DNA from: Microglena sp. YARC
Taxonomy: Eukaryota; Chlorophyta; Chlorophyceae; Chlamydomonadales; Chlamydomonadaceae
DNA: 64,000 nt
Assembly (NCBI GenBank): GCA_022414725.1
Contig: CM039462.1
Span: forward strand, 177,684,639-177,748,638
Reading direction: 5' to 3'
Part shown: positions 9,790 to 20,184 of the stretch, one piece after another
Layout of the letters: each line of letters opens with the position of its first letter
Numbering within the stretch: position 1 is the first letter of the stretch
Program-made: the position numbers and the translations under genes
The notes under the pieces: model-generated
Told to the model about the DNA's origin: nothing
The model's database searches: none
Seen by the model: the letters and a program-made list of their open reading frames with translations, nothing else

Positions 9790-10480
9790 GTTTGCTTGAG
9801 AAATCATGCTCCTTCGTGTTTATAGAGCCGCAAGCAAGGCACTCCGGGAAGTCCTCATTATACTTCCACCTGCAGTCAGTTTGGTTTGGTTTGATAACAT
9901 GGCCTGCCTGCCTTCAGGCTGCCCAACACAGGCCAAACAGGCCTAAACAGCCCCAACAGCCCAAACAGGCCTTAACAGCCCCAACAGGCCTAAACAGCCC
10001 AAATAGCCCAACACAGGCTGGCTGTGGTGACTGTGACTATTTATGTGTATGGCCCCTGTTTTTTGTTTGGGGGAAATTGTGCTTGCTTGCTTGCTTACTT
10101 GCTTGCCACTTCCATTTTGTGTTTGCCCCTGTTTATTTTGGGGGGGGGAGATTGTGCTTGCTTGCTTGCTTACTTGCTTGCCACTTCCATTTTGTGTTTG
10201 GGGGAGATTGTGCTTGCTTGCTTACTTGCTTGCCACTTCCATTTTGTGTTTGGGGGAGATTGTGCTTGCTTGCTTACTTGCTTGTCACCTCCATTTTTTG
10301 TTTGCCCCCGTTTTTTGTTTGCTGGGGGAAATCATGCTCCTTGGTGTTTTTAGAGTCGCAAGCAAGGCACTCCGAGAAGTCCTCATTGCACTTCCACCTG
10401 CAGTCAGTTTGGTTTGGGTTGATAACATATCCTGCCTGCCTTCAGGCTGCCCAACACAGGCATGCAGAAGCGACTATGAC
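9790..10480 (-). repeat. acceptor-side echoes of exon B plus 55-bp repeats
   Basis: Two echoes of exon B (9795-9870 and 10320-10398) repeat the CTGCAG acceptor and about 70 bp of exon, with small changes, but lack the GTAAGT donor. Between them, about four 55-bp units of TTGTGCTTGCTTGCTTACTT plus CCATTTTGTGTTTGGGGG lie at 10070-10310. AAACAGGCCTAAACAGCCC repeats occupy 9630-9670 and 9930-10015. Confidence 0.75.
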
Positions 10481-10529
10481 TAGTTTATACGTTTATATAT
10501 GTTACAGTTCAGGGATAGGCCAATTTATA

Positions 10530-11304
10530 TGCATTAGTTATTTATTACTATTTATGTATTTCTGCATAGATTTATGTATTTACTATTTATTTATTATTTA
10601 TTTATTTATTTATTATTTACCTGGCAGCCCATTCCTCCACTGTCATCACACGAAAGTCATTCAACACTGTCCATAATACCATTTATTATTTATTATTTTA
10701 TTCCTATGCATTTATTTATTATTTACCTGTCAGCCCATTCCTCAACCGTCATGACGCGAAATCCATTCCCAACACTGCCCATAGTAGACTGTATTTATTT
10801 ATATATTTATTACAATCAAATGTTTTCGTTTATTTGCTATTTATCTTGCAGCCCATTCCTCTAGTGCCATCACACAAAATCCATTCCCAATACTGCCCAT
10901 AGTATCATTTATTATTGATTAATATGTATCTATTTATTATTTACCTGGCAGCCCATTCCTCAACTGTCATCACGCGAAAGCCATTCCCAACACTGCCCAT
11001 GGTAGAATGTATATAATCATATAATTATTACTATGTATTCGTTTATTTAATATTTATCTGGCAGCCCATTACTCTAGTGCCATCACACGAAAGCCATTCC
11101 CAACACTGCCCATAGTATTATTTATGATTTATTATTTATTCATATTTATCTATTTATTATTTACCTGGCAGCCCATTCCTCTACTGTCATCACACGAAAG
11201 CCATTCCACACACTGTCCATAGTACTATTTCTTATTTATGTATGTATGTATGTATGTATGTATGTATGTATGTATGTATGTATGCATGTATGTATGTATG
11301 TATT

Positions 11305-11336
<32 letters not shown>

Positions 11337-11678
11337 TATTCATCTCATATTTATTTATGTATTCATCTCATATTTATTTATTTATTTAGTCATCTCATAT
11401 TTATTTATTTATTAATTTATGTATTCATTTATTTATCTCATATTTATTTATTTATTTATTATTTACCTAGCAGCCCATTCCTCTACTGTCATCACGCAAA
11501 AGCCATTCCCAAAACTGCCCATAGTAGTATGTATGTATTTATATATTTATTACTATGTATTCGCGTATTTAATACTTACCTGGCAGCCCATTCCTCTAGT
11601 GCCATCACCGAAAGCCATTCCCAACACTGCCCATAGTATTATTTATTATTGATTCATATTTGTTTATTTATTATTTAC
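10530..11678 (-). repeat. array of eight donor-side echoes of exon A
   Basis: Eight units (near 10619, 10727, 10850, 10945, 11058, 11164, 11467 and 11580) repeat the 3' part of exon A and the start of its intron. On the minus strand each gives a version of AGTGTTGGGAATGGCTTTCG...GGGCTGCCAG and most continue into GTAAATAAT. Units are separated by (TTTA)n, (TATG)n and (TTTC)n. Some carry 1-2 base losses (first and eighth units). Confidence 0.85.
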
Positions 11679-11761
11679 CTGGCAGCCCATTCCTCCACTG
11701 TCATCACGCGAAAGCCATTCCCAACACTGGGGTTGATCTCCACGGGCTCTCCAGCCATTAC
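11679..11761 (-). CDS. internal exon A of the same unrecognised protein
   Basis: On the minus strand GATTTGCAG precedes an 83-nt open segment ending GCCAG|GTAAAT. It encodes VMAGEPVEINPS followed by VGNGFRVMTVEEWAAR. Its end leaves two bases of an arginine codon that exon B (9485-9571) completes. The intron between them (9572-11678) consists largely of donor-side copies of exon A and acceptor-side copies of exon B. I recognise no domain. A further upstream exon may lie near 11970-12035, where a minus-strand open stretch reads VEHMVRELRLISTARSK, but its boundaries are unclear. Confidence 0.55.
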
Positions 11762-11794
11762 CTGCAAATCACAGTATGTATGTATGTTACAGTC

Positions 11795-11975
11795 CAGTGG
11801 TGGTGGTGGTGGTGGTGGTGGAGGGGCATGGTGCTTGGGAAGAATTATGTGTGGTGGTGGGCATGGTGAATGGTGCATGGTGGTGGTGGTCATGGTGCTG
11901 GGAAGAATTCTGTGGTGGTGGTAGTGGTGGTGGTGGTGGTGGTGGTGGTGGGGGGGGGGGGGGGGGGGGGAGGGG
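11795..11975. repeat. (GGT)n and poly-G tract
   Basis: Two (TGG)n runs and a G run of about 20 (11951-11970) with repeated GGGCATGGTGCTTGG. Frames through it are artefacts. Confidence 0.9.
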
Positions 11976-12047
11976 CATGGTGCTTGGACCGGGCAGTGCT
12001 GATGAGGCGGAGTTCGCGCACCATGTGTTCTACCTATGTATGTTTGT

Positions 12048-12086
12048 TTAGGGTTTAGGGTTTAGGGTTTAGGGTTTAGGGTTTAA
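12048..12086 (+). repeat. interstitial (TTTAGGG)n telomere-type repeat
   Basis: Five consecutive TTTAGGG units, then a TTTAAGG variant. TTTAGGG is the plant-type telomere repeat, also found in many green algae. It is internal and lies beside (TATG)n and family 1 copies. Confidence 0.85.
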
Positions 12087-12099
12087 GGTTTTACCTATG

Positions 12100-12430
12100 T
12101 ATGTATGCATGTAACAGTCCAGGGGTAGGCGAAATAGGCTTAAGGGACTTGCCCAACCGTTACAGGAGGGGCTCAAAAGAAAAGGCATTAATTAACTGAA
12201 CCCCAAACAACAGTACCAGTATTTACTGTTGTCTCAGCAATACTGTAAATATGACAGCTTCACTGCAAATCACAGTATGTATGTATGTATGTTGTAGTCC
12301 AGGGGTGGGCGAAATAGGCTTAAGGGACTTGCCCAACCGTTACAGGAGGGGCTCAAAAGAAAAGGCATTGATGAACTGAACCCCAAGCAACAGTACCAGT
12401 ATTTACTGTTGCCTTAGCAATGCTGTAAAT
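12100..12430. repeat. two tandem family 1 copies (inverted)
   Basis: Two about 185-bp units each start at a (TATG)n tract, pass through AGTCCAGGGGTAGGCGAAAT and GGCTTAAGGGACTTGCCC, and end with CAGTACCAGTATTTACTGTT. Confidence 0.7.
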
Positions 12431-12715
12431 ATGCAACAGTATACGCCTTGCCACGGGGCGTGAGTGTGAGGGAACCTTCCCGTTCAAATTCAAATTCATA
12501 CGTCTTGCCACGGGGCTTGAGTGTTCAGGAACCTTCCCGTTCAAATTCAAATTCATACGCCTTGCCACGGGGCGTGAGTGTGAAGGAACCTTTCCGTTCA
12601 AATTCAAATTCATACGCCTTGCCACGGGGCTTGAGAGTGAAGGAACCTTCCCGTTCAAATTCAAATTCATACGCCTTGCCACGGGGCGTGAGTTTGAAGG
12701 AACCTTCCCGTTTGC
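12430..12715 (+). repeat. 57-bp tandem repeat
   Basis: Five units containing ACGCCTTGCCACGGGGCGTG, GGAACCTTCCCGTTC and AAATTCAAATTCAT; spacing of 57 bp between ATTCATACG motifs. Confidence 0.85.
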
Positions 12716-12924
12716 TTGCACTGGGGAATGGTTACTGTGGGTTAGGGTTTCGCAGACCGCTACTGCGCCTGAGCACGGACGACCGCCCAGCAGCACTGAT
12801 ATTGGATGGTATATTTATGACTATGCCATTCAAATTCAAATTCAAACTCAAACTACTGCGTGACAGCACTGATGAAACTTCTCGGCCTCCTTCAAGGCGA
12901 AAGGTTGGAGTAATGCTGGAGAAA

Positions 12925-13160
12925 ATACAGTTTATTTGTTTGTTACAGTCCAGGGGGTAGCCAACCAGTTTATATATTTACAGTTATATATACAGTTTAT
13001 TTGTTTGTTACAGTCCAGGGGGTAGCCAACCAGTTTATATATTTACAGTTATATATACAGTTTATTTGTTTGTTACAGTCCAGGGGGTAGCCAACCAGTT
13101 TATATATTTACAGTTATATATACAGTTTATTTGTTTGTTACAGTCCAGGGGGTAGCCAAC
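12925..13160 (+). repeat. 65-bp tandem repeat with family 1 end
   Basis: Units contain GTTACAGTCCAGGGGGTAGC, CAACCAGTTTATATATTTAC and AGTTATATATAC; CCAACC motifs at 12961, 13026, 13091 and 13156 set the 65-bp period. The last unit continues into a fuller family 1 copy. Confidence 0.85.
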
Positions 13161-13970
13161 CAGGCTAAAGGGACTTGCCCAACCTTGGAATTGGGAGGGA
13201 CTAAGAAGGAAAAGCACTGATGAACTGAATCCCAAACAATCTTTAGATGGGGGCTAAGTTTGTGCTACAAAGTATGTGGCAACGAGGGTGAGAATCAGTG
13301 TTTCTTTTTTAAACTACAAGTAGCAGCTTCTAGGCAGCTGCCTCACCCAGTCCTTAAGCTAAATCTGAAGCTAGCTCGTGCGTCTGAAAGCAGATAGGAC
13401 AGGCATTCAAATGCAGCTGAAAGCTTTGGGTTTGCCCCAGTGGCTGGCTAACGGGGCTGCTGGGAAGCTGCCGTGAGTAGCTCAAAAATGAAACAGTATC
13501 TCTCACCAACCCTAAGTGCGCCTACTTTGCATATTGTAGGAGTGGCACCACCATTCCAACTGAATCCTCCGTGTCGCTGGTTTGTGTCAGGAGACCCACC
13601 TCCTGGGGTTCTTTCACAACTAGAAGGAAAAAAAAGTGGCGAGTATTCCCGTAGTGAATATCCCTGTCAAACACTTTTATTTTTTTTGACTGCGCGTAGC
13701 AGCTTCCACCCAGATCCATTAGCGACTGTGTCGAGTCTAAAGATTACAGCTGCATTAGAATGCATGTCATGCCAGCTTCCAGACACACTAGCTAGCTTCA
13801 AGATTTTGACCAAGGGTGGGAGAAAGTAGCTCTCTAGAAGCTGCTACGTTTTTCCCCAAAGAGAAACAGTGCTATCAACAATAAAACTGTAGGCCATACA
13901 TTAAACCCGACCTGCAGCTTGAACTATAAGTATAAAGGTTCTCATTTATAAAAATAGCCATAAACTATGA
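13160..13970. repeat. mixed dispersed repeat fragments
   Basis: Contains a family 1 tail, a GTAGCAGCTTCTAGGCAGC fragment like the 83-bp array near 36.5 kb, and a CATTCAAATGCAGCTGAAAG block like that near 3.05 kb. An open frame of 118 codons (13473-13829) crosses these fragments and is not credible as a gene. Confidence 0.4.
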
Positions 13971-13974
13971 ACAT

Positions 13975-14320
13975 GAAGTTTCAAATATTCAAATATACAA
14001 AAGTTATAAAAAGCTATTCAAATATACAAAAGTTATAAGAAGCTATTCAAATATACAAAAGTTATAAAAAGCTATAGAAATATACAAAAGTTATTAAAAG
14101 CTATTCAAACATACAACAGTTATAAAAAGCTATTCAAGTATGCAAAAGTTATAAAAAGCTATTCAAATATACAAAAGTTATAAAAAGCTATTCAAATATA
14201 CAAAAGTTATAAAAAGCTATTCAAATAAACAAAAGTTATAAAAAGCTATTCAAATATACAAAAGTTATAAAAAGCTATTCAAATATACAAAAGCTATACA
14301 AGCTATAAACAGGTATACAA
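13975..14320 (+). repeat. 29-bp AT-rich tandem repeat
   Basis: About eleven units of AAAGCTATTCAAATATAC plus AAAAGTTATAA, with 29-bp spacing. Confidence 0.9.
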
Positions 14321-14344
14321 ATCTACAAAAGCTATAAAAACTAT

Positions 14345-14740
14345 AAAAGGAACTAATACGCTGTCCCTGGAGGAGGTCTAAAACCATAATGCTAGAAAAA
14401 ACCTACTTTCAGGTTTGAAAAAAAGCCCTGGTTGTTTTTGGAAAAAAGCTTCTAGTGGCACCCCGAAGGCTGCTTGCAGGGCCATGGTGCTACATGAGGA
14501 CACTGGCTTCTTTTGTTGGAAAAAACTTGGTACCAAACCAGGGATTGTTTCTCCCCGCTATGTATAGCGATCGCTACTTTTGACCCCATTTTGGCCCAAA
14601 ATTGCTGCTGTAAAGACCCCCCTCCCCCCCCCCCAAATCGTCCTTCATGGCCTGAAAAGCTATAAACGCTGTAAAAACGCTGTCCCTGGGGAGGGGCTTA
14701 CTACCTTCAAGCTAGAAAGAAAAAAACTTTCAGATTTGAA
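14345..14740 (+). repeat. dispersed repeat with GCGATCGC core
   Basis: Blocks CTATGTATAGCGATCGCTAC, TTTTGACCCCATTTTGGCCC and CGCTGTCCCTGG with CTATAAAAAG motifs recur at 36085-36300 and, in diverged form, at 17400-17580. No coding potential is seen. Confidence 0.5.
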
Positions 14741-14879
14741 CAAAGTAATCCCTGCACCAAACCACACTCTTGGTAGTGTTTCCTGCACCAACGTTTTTAG
14801 GTAACACATGAACGTAAATGAAGACACAGACTGACACAGATGAATTAAAAACTGTAGACAAAAAATAATGAGAACGCCT

Positions 14880-15075
14880 GGTGGGGCGTGGTATTAAGGG
14901 AGCCCCATCTTACGACAGTAGAGAACGGGCTTCTACTTTGCCTGGACAAAGCTACCATGGCGATTGACAGCGACCGCGAACACGAACGCGCACCCGCAGG
15001 GTTCGAACCCCGCGCCTTCTTGTTTCAACTGCCCTACCATTGAACCATTCGTCGAAACGGGATACTAGCACACAC
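14880..15075 (-). mobile_element. tRNA-derived SINE, minus-strand copy
   Basis: Read on the minus strand, the head has a D-arm/A-box-like TTCAATGGTAGGGCAG and a B-box GGGTTCGAACCC. The body shares CCATGGTAGCTTTGTCCAG, GTAGAAGCCCG, TTAATACCACGCC and CACCA with the 6615-6833 element, in the same order. Two copies with shared non-tRNA body indicate a SINE family rather than two decayed tRNA genes. Confidence 0.55.
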
Positions 15076-15329
15076 AGAGGCAGCTTGGTGCGTTCTTGGG
15101 ATGAAGGAGCTGCCTGATGGAAAACCCAAACACGCCGTTTTCCCACTGCTAGTCACTCTTTGCCTACCTTCTTCCACTCGACGGAATGGACCTTCACGCG
15201 CGGAGCTGGGCCATGCTGCATTTCTACCTCTGCCTTTAAATCCTTGCAATACAAGGGCCCTTCGTTTTGACTCGATAAAGCTGTCGTCGCGGCCATCCCT
15301 CCTTTCACAGACTGCTTGCGAAAAAGTAG

Positions 15330-15469
15330 CTCGGCGGACTGGACTCGACAAGGAACGAAACTGGACAAGAAACGAAATGTGGGTCGGTGGACTGGACAAG
15401 GAACGAAACTGCACAAGAAACAAAAAGTAGGACGGTGGACTGGACAAGGAACGAAAATGTTTTCGGCAG
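15330..15469 (+). repeat. short GGACTGGACAAGGAACGAAA repeats
   Basis: About four copies of a roughly 24-46 bp unit run up to the putative acceptor TTTTCGGCAG of the exon at 15470. Confidence 0.7.
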
Positions 15470-15661
15470 TATCCTAGGGATCGATCATCCTCTCCGCCCG
15501 TTCTTCTCGCTCCAAACAACATCATTGCGTCCACACTCGCTGTTGCACTCTTCTTGGACTTGACGATGCGTGAACCTGGCGAGCAGCTGCTCATCAATCT
15601 CATCATGGATTTCTCGGATGCTGCTGGACAAGATCAGGTAGTCCAGGGGTCTAAGTTATGA
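15470..15661 (+). CDS. putative terminal exon, unrecognised protein
   Basis: TTTTCGGCAG precedes an open segment of 63 codons ending in TGA. It contains PPVLLAPNNIIASTLAVA, then FLDLTMREPGEQLLINLI and MDFSDAAGQDQ, a plausible hydrophobic-then-acidic composition unlike the surrounding repeats. A donor-like CAG|GTAGTC at 15637/15638 gives an alternative in which the exon is internal and the last seven codons are intron. No ATG-initiated frame supports it as a first exon. I do not recognise the family. Confidence 0.35.
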   Translation, partial: YPRDRSSSPPVLLAPNNIIASTLAVALFLDLTMREPGEQLLINLIMDFSDAAGQDQVVQGSKL

Positions 15662-15999
15662 TGTGCCGCGCTTAGCAGAATGTGCATGCAGTTTAACTGG
15701 TTATGATCAGCTTATGCGGAAGAACAAGAATAAGCGGACGTGTCACATTGTTTAATCGCGACACACCTAGACAAATGTTGCGCAGTACAGATACTGACTG
15801 TGCATTTCCAATTCCTTTTTTAATCGACTTTTTTCAAGTCAAGTCGATTTTAAGTCTATTTTAGTTAGCCCAACTCTGATCCATTTTCGGGGGTTGGCAT
15901 TTGGCAGGACTTGACTTGACTTCAACTTTTCTCTACGAAGCTGCCCGGTACAGATTCCCCTACCTAGGCCCCTGGATGGTGGTTAATGCGTGTGTGTGT

Positions 16000-16066
16000 G
16001 CGCGTGGGGTGAGGGTGGGGGGTGAGGTGGGGGTGGGGGTGGGTGGGGGTGGGGGGGGGGGAGGAG
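16000..16066 (+). repeat. G-rich GGGGT tract
   Basis: GTGTGTG followed by repeated GGTGGGGGTGGG, simple sequence with quadruplex-forming potential. Confidence 0.85.
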
Positions 16067-16279
16067 GGAATTCGTCCACAGTTGTAGATAACAGTGTTTA
16101 ATACTTTTGTTTGTTTTTTTATCAAACTGCCGGTAGCCTCTTCGTCCCCTCTTTGCTGCTCTGCCTATCCCACAACAGCTCCCTGGACAGCCTTTCATAT
16201 CGTCCTATTTCCTCGGCTCGACGAGACTGCACTTGAATACTTGATAAGAAGACAGTTAGCGAGCCTGCAGCATTTGCTC

Positions 16280-16375
16280 TTACATTACATTACAAGTTTA
16301 AGTCTGCTTGACACCGCGAGGGTGTATGAGACTCTGCGCTTTAAGCAAAAAGAAAAATCACCCACAAAGCAAAAG
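16280..16375 (+). repeat. dispersed family 3 copy
   Basis: (ATTAC)n leads into AAGTCTGCTTGACACCGCG, AGGGTGTATGAGACTCTGCG and an A-rich tail. Confidence 0.65.
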
Positions 16376-16690
16376 CTCTTAAGGTGCCTGAAAGATTAGC
16401 TGCCAAGGAGACAACCAAGGGAGCCCAGGTTATGGATACAAAATATAAAATATGATGGGTTGTCTGACTGAGTCCCCTCCAGCCACGGGTGGGCAGATCC
16501 CTATAGCTTATTCGGCTACTATTGGACTGTACAATACATACATATCCTGATGATCAGGGGTTGTCTGATGCATGGACAGACTAAGTACCGGTAGTATGAT
16601 GATACAGTTTGAAGTGAACATTGCCTTGCACTATCTGCATTTCTGTCTTCCATTTTCCCTTTTTACTGCCGAAGCTGGCCGAAGACATGG

Positions 16691-16867
16691 TTATAGCAAT
16701 TCAGGGGATGAACTGGATACACGTTTCGTACTTCGTCGAGAATTCTCGAGAATCCGAGGCCAAATTGTCGAGAATTCTCAAATTTCCAGCCCAAAATTCT
16801 CGACGAAGTACGAAGTACGAGTTTTCGCGGAAACAGTTTGTCCAGTTCATCCCCTGAATTGCTATAA
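16691..16867. mobile_element. fold-back MITE
   Basis: Both ends carry the inverted sequence TTATAGCAATTCAGGGG followed by ATGAACTGGA. The inversion continues inward with mismatches through CGTACTTCGTCGAGAATTCT, so most of the 177-bp unit can form one hairpin. TATA/TATA context at the ends is compatible with TA target duplication. It encodes no transposase. Confidence 0.65.
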
Positions 16868-17689
16868 ATGTTCAAGTCAATGGTGCTATTAATGCTTATG
16901 CCCAGAATAAGTCGTTTGAGTCACACTTGAATCTGGTTTGAAATGGAAAATGCAAAAAGGATCCCGCGATTGGTAACCTGTGTTATAGACCGGATTGCAT
17001 ACCGGCTACCGAGTTGCTCTGACAAGCCAGTGCGCTGTCCCTGACTGGACCTGCACTGTGCACGTGTCCCTGTGACACTGTGTGCCGACGTGCAAGTACT
17101 GCTGTACTGCCGCCGGCCACGTATCTCATACGCTTTCCCGCCGCATGCCAGTATTCAAATATAGATATACTGTAATCTGCTCATCAGTAGCTTCATCTTC
17201 CCGTGTCACGCAGTCTAACTCACTACGAGAGTATCGCAACCTGAGCCAATTTATGAAGCCCCATAAATCTGTAAAATCCGCTAACCTATATGCGCAGCAC
17301 TGATTATAGGCCCATTTGGGTACCTTCCGCCATCTCTATTTCCCGCCAACAATACGTGTGCCTTAGTCAAATACCGTATTGAAACCTTCAGAAATTCCAG
17401 GGATGTTCTCTTTATAGCTATATATAGGTACTACTCGTACTTTGGATCCCGTGTTGGCCCCAATTGCTGCTATAAAGCCCCCCACCCACCCCATCTCCCC
17501 AAATGGCCCTAAAAAGTATAAAAAGCAATACAACGCTGTCCGTGGAGGAGGCCTAAACCATACAGCTAAAAAAACCTCTGTCTGACTTGGAAAACATACT
17601 AAGAAATCCAGGGGTGATCTGTCCAATCTATTCATACGGTGGCTTTTTGAAGTAACAGCAGGGTTGTTCAAGGGCTGATGTGATGGGTT

Positions 17690-17830
17690 TTTTTGCTTTG
17701 TGGGTGCTTTTTCATTTTGTTTGAAGCACAGAGTCTCACACACACTCGCGGTGTCAAGCAGACTTTAACATGTAATGTAATGTAATGTAATGTAATGTAA
17801 TGAAATGTAATGTAATGAAATGTAAGGGCA
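17690..17830 (-). repeat. dispersed family 3 copy with (TGTAA)n
   Basis: Inverted copy: GTGGGTGCTTTTTC, CACAGAGTCTCACACACACT, GCGGTGTCAAGCAGACTTTA and then about 13 TGTAA-type units. Confidence 0.7.
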
Positions 17831-17844
17831 CAATGGACTGGAAA

Positions 17845-18000
17845 AATGGATAAAACCGTCAAATTTATAACGTCAAACTATATTCCTCTGGAATAAAACG
17901 TCAAATTAAAAACGTCAAATTTTACCCCCTAAAAAAAAACGTCAATTTGAACCCCCTAAAAACGACCGTCAAATTTTCGAAACGTTAAATTGTCATGTCA
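17845..18000 (+). repeat. AACGTCAAATT motif cluster
   Basis: About seven irregular copies of AACGTCAAATT or a close variant. Confidence 0.6.
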
Positions 18001-18223
18001 GTACGGTATTCAATTCAATTCAATTCAGATCAGTCCTATGAATCTGTGGTTATGCAGAGTTTACACTACCCATGTTTATTCCACCTGCAGACGGTGAGCA
18101 GCCTGAAGGCTAATATAGTAATAAACCATGCAATCTATTCAATTCAATTCAGTCCAGTTCTTTAAATCTGGGTAAGGCGTTATGAAATTCCATCGTGGAT
18201 GCATGCACTCGCATCCCTTCGAG

Positions 18224-18418
18224 GCAACTGCCATGGTAACAGGGTACTACTTTTTGTCAAATTGGTCAGCGCTTATTAGTGCTAAAAGAGCAAAAACTGC
18301 GCACTGCGCCCACAGGGGGTTGAAAAAACTGCGCAAAGGCGCAGTGGGGCTCAAAAAGTGTGCGCGAAATCGCGCTGCTGCGCGCGCTTTGAGGCAAGTG
18401 CCATGGTAAGGGGTAGCT
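18224..18418 (+). mobile_element. GC-rich dispersed element flanked by a direct repeat
   Basis: Contains TTTTTGTCAAATTGGTCAGC, AAAAACTGCGCACTGCGCCC and GGGGGTTGAAAAAACTGCGC. The flanks are imperfect direct repeats: GAGGCAACTGCCATGGTAA and GAGGCAAGTGCCATGGTAA. Related copies lie at 35930-36060, 57968-58140 and, inverted, 62822-63018. Confidence 0.55.
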
Positions 18419-18659
18419 GAGTTTGCTGCCTCATAAATATTATGCCAATCTGTATCATTTGGTCTGTCGTGTGCAGAAGACACATGGAAGAGGCCCCGAA
18501 CCCTCCCCCAGGGGGGATGATAGCCCCCCCCCCCCCCCCCTCCTACTGGTGGTCGGCCCCAGTGAAAGCAAACGGGTTGGCCCCCTCAGCCTCACGCCTC
18601 CTAACAAGGCGTGAAGGCGCACCATTTATTTATTTTATTTTATCTGGGCTCTCTATCCA

Positions 18660-19290
18660 AGCTTCTCAGCCGTTGGACTCCGATCTAAGCTGCCTTTGCC
18701 TTGAAAGAGGTTAGGCATCTTTTCAAGCTTAGGGGTCTTTGCAGGCAAAGGCATCAGCTTACAAAGTCTTTTCCCCGTGCGATGCGTCGCCGTTGGACTC
18801 CGATCTAAGCTGCCTTTGCCTTTAAAGAGGTTAGGCATCTTTTCAAGCTTAGGGGTCTTTGCAGGCAAAGGCATAAGCTTACAAAGTATTTTCCCCGTGC
18901 GATGCGTCGCCGTTAGACTCCGGCCTAAGTTGCCTTTGCCTTAAAAGAGGTTAGGCATCTTTTCAAGCTTAGGGGTCTTTGCAGGCAAAGGTATAAGCTT
19001 ACAAAGTCTTTTCCCCGTGCGATGCGTCGCCGTTAGACTCCGGCCTAAGTTGCCTTTGCCTTGAAAGAGGTTAGGCATTTTTTTAAGCTTAGGCGTCTTT
19101 GAAGACAAATGCATAAGCTTACAAAGTCTTTTCCCCATGCGATGCGTCGCCGTTAGACTCCGGCCTAAGTAGCCTTTGCCTTTGCCTTAAAAGAGGTTTG
19201 GCATTTTTGCAGGCTTAAAAGAGGTTAGGCGTCTTTGCAGGCAAAGGCATAAGCTTACAAATCACTGTCTTTTCCCCGTGCGATGCGTCG
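18660..19290 (+). repeat. 120-bp tandem repeat
   Basis: Five units with CGCCGTTGGACTCCG, AAAGAGGTTAGGCATC, AGCTTAGGGGTCTTTGCAGG and TTTTCCCCGTGCGATGCGTC; CGCCGTT motifs at 18788, 18908 and 19028 set the period. Confidence 0.9.
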
Positions 19291-19499
19291 CAAATTGCTA
19301 TCCAAGTTAAGATTTGGGTTAAAACAACTCTTGGGACCTCTAGCTAAGTACCTTCCCGATCAACGTTACTTTGTGTGAAAAAATAAGAAGTTGTAAACTG
19401 ATCCTGTGAAAAAGATCTATTGAAAGCGATGCGTAGGTGGGGGGGCTTATTTCTCTCTATCCAAGCTTCTCAGCTGTTGGACTCAGGTCTAAGTTGCAC

Positions 19500-19670
19500 C
19501 ACCTTTTTGGCGGAGCCCCCCCCTCCTGGGGGGCAGGAGCCCCCAGATTCACCCCGTTGTCCGTTTGTGCGACCGAAAAAGTAAAGCCTGACACGTCAGC
19601 CAACTGTCTCATAACTAACTGGTTTCAGTCAGCTCCATCGTTGCCACCTGTCGTTCCGTTGCCAACACAC
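19500..19670 (+). repeat. dispersed repeat shared with 60300-60480
   Basis: Both copies contain TTTTTGGCGGAGCCCCCC, GGAGCCCCCAG, TCCGTTTG, AAAGCCTGACACGTCA, AACTGTATCATAACTAACTG (or its TCTC variant) and GTCAGCTCCAT. Confidence 0.7.
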
Positions 19671-19959
19671 TCCACCAATTTGTGCGTCGCTTGCACGCTG
19701 GGCATAGGACTTGTCTCCGTTCGATGCATCGCAAATTGAGCGACTCGGTGCGACCCCAGTTCGACGCGCTGCCGGGCCGACGCCACAGAGCGTGGAGCCT
19801 GGGGGGTTCGTGGGGGTATTTTTGACTAGTTTAGCTGGACCCATGCGCCGCCATGCAGCGACGGAATGGCAACGGGTTACAACCCCCGACCAGTCAGTCA
19901 AAGCTGGTACTTTTGTACCAACCTCACCTAAGCTCGTTTAGGTGAAAATGAGGCCTTTA

Positions 19960-20180
19960 CTAATGCCAGGCTGGCAAATTGCAAGCCGGAGGTTGCCTCC
20001 CATATGGGCAACAGGTCATCAGTTGGAAATGCCAGGCTGGCGCATTGCAAGCAGGAGGTTGCCTCCCATATGGGCAACAGGTCATCAGTTGGAAATGCCA
20101 GGCAGGGGGGGGGGGGGGGGGGGGGGGGGGTGGCACATTGCAAGCCGGAGGTTTTGCCTCATATGCGGCAACATGTTCAT
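19960..20180 (+). repeat. 66-bp tandem repeat with poly-G
   Basis: Three units of AAATGCCAGGCTGGC, GGAGGTTGCCTCCCATATG and GGGCAACAGGTCATCAGTTG; a G run of about 24 interrupts unit 3 at 20106-20130. Confidence 0.85.
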
Positions 20181-20184
20181 CAGT

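Noticed and set aside
13473..13829. 118-codon plus-strand frame
   Set aside because: It spans fragments of several dispersed repeats and has no domain or splice support.
15034..15606. 190-codon minus-strand frame with FRSLSSPP repeats
   Set aside because: Its repeats come from the GGACAAGGAACGAAA tandem sequence, and the opposite strand carries the better exon candidate.
18650..19300. Resemblance of regularly spaced 120-bp units to a CRISPR array
   Set aside because: Units are full-length repeats without unique spacers, and the sequence is eukaryotic.
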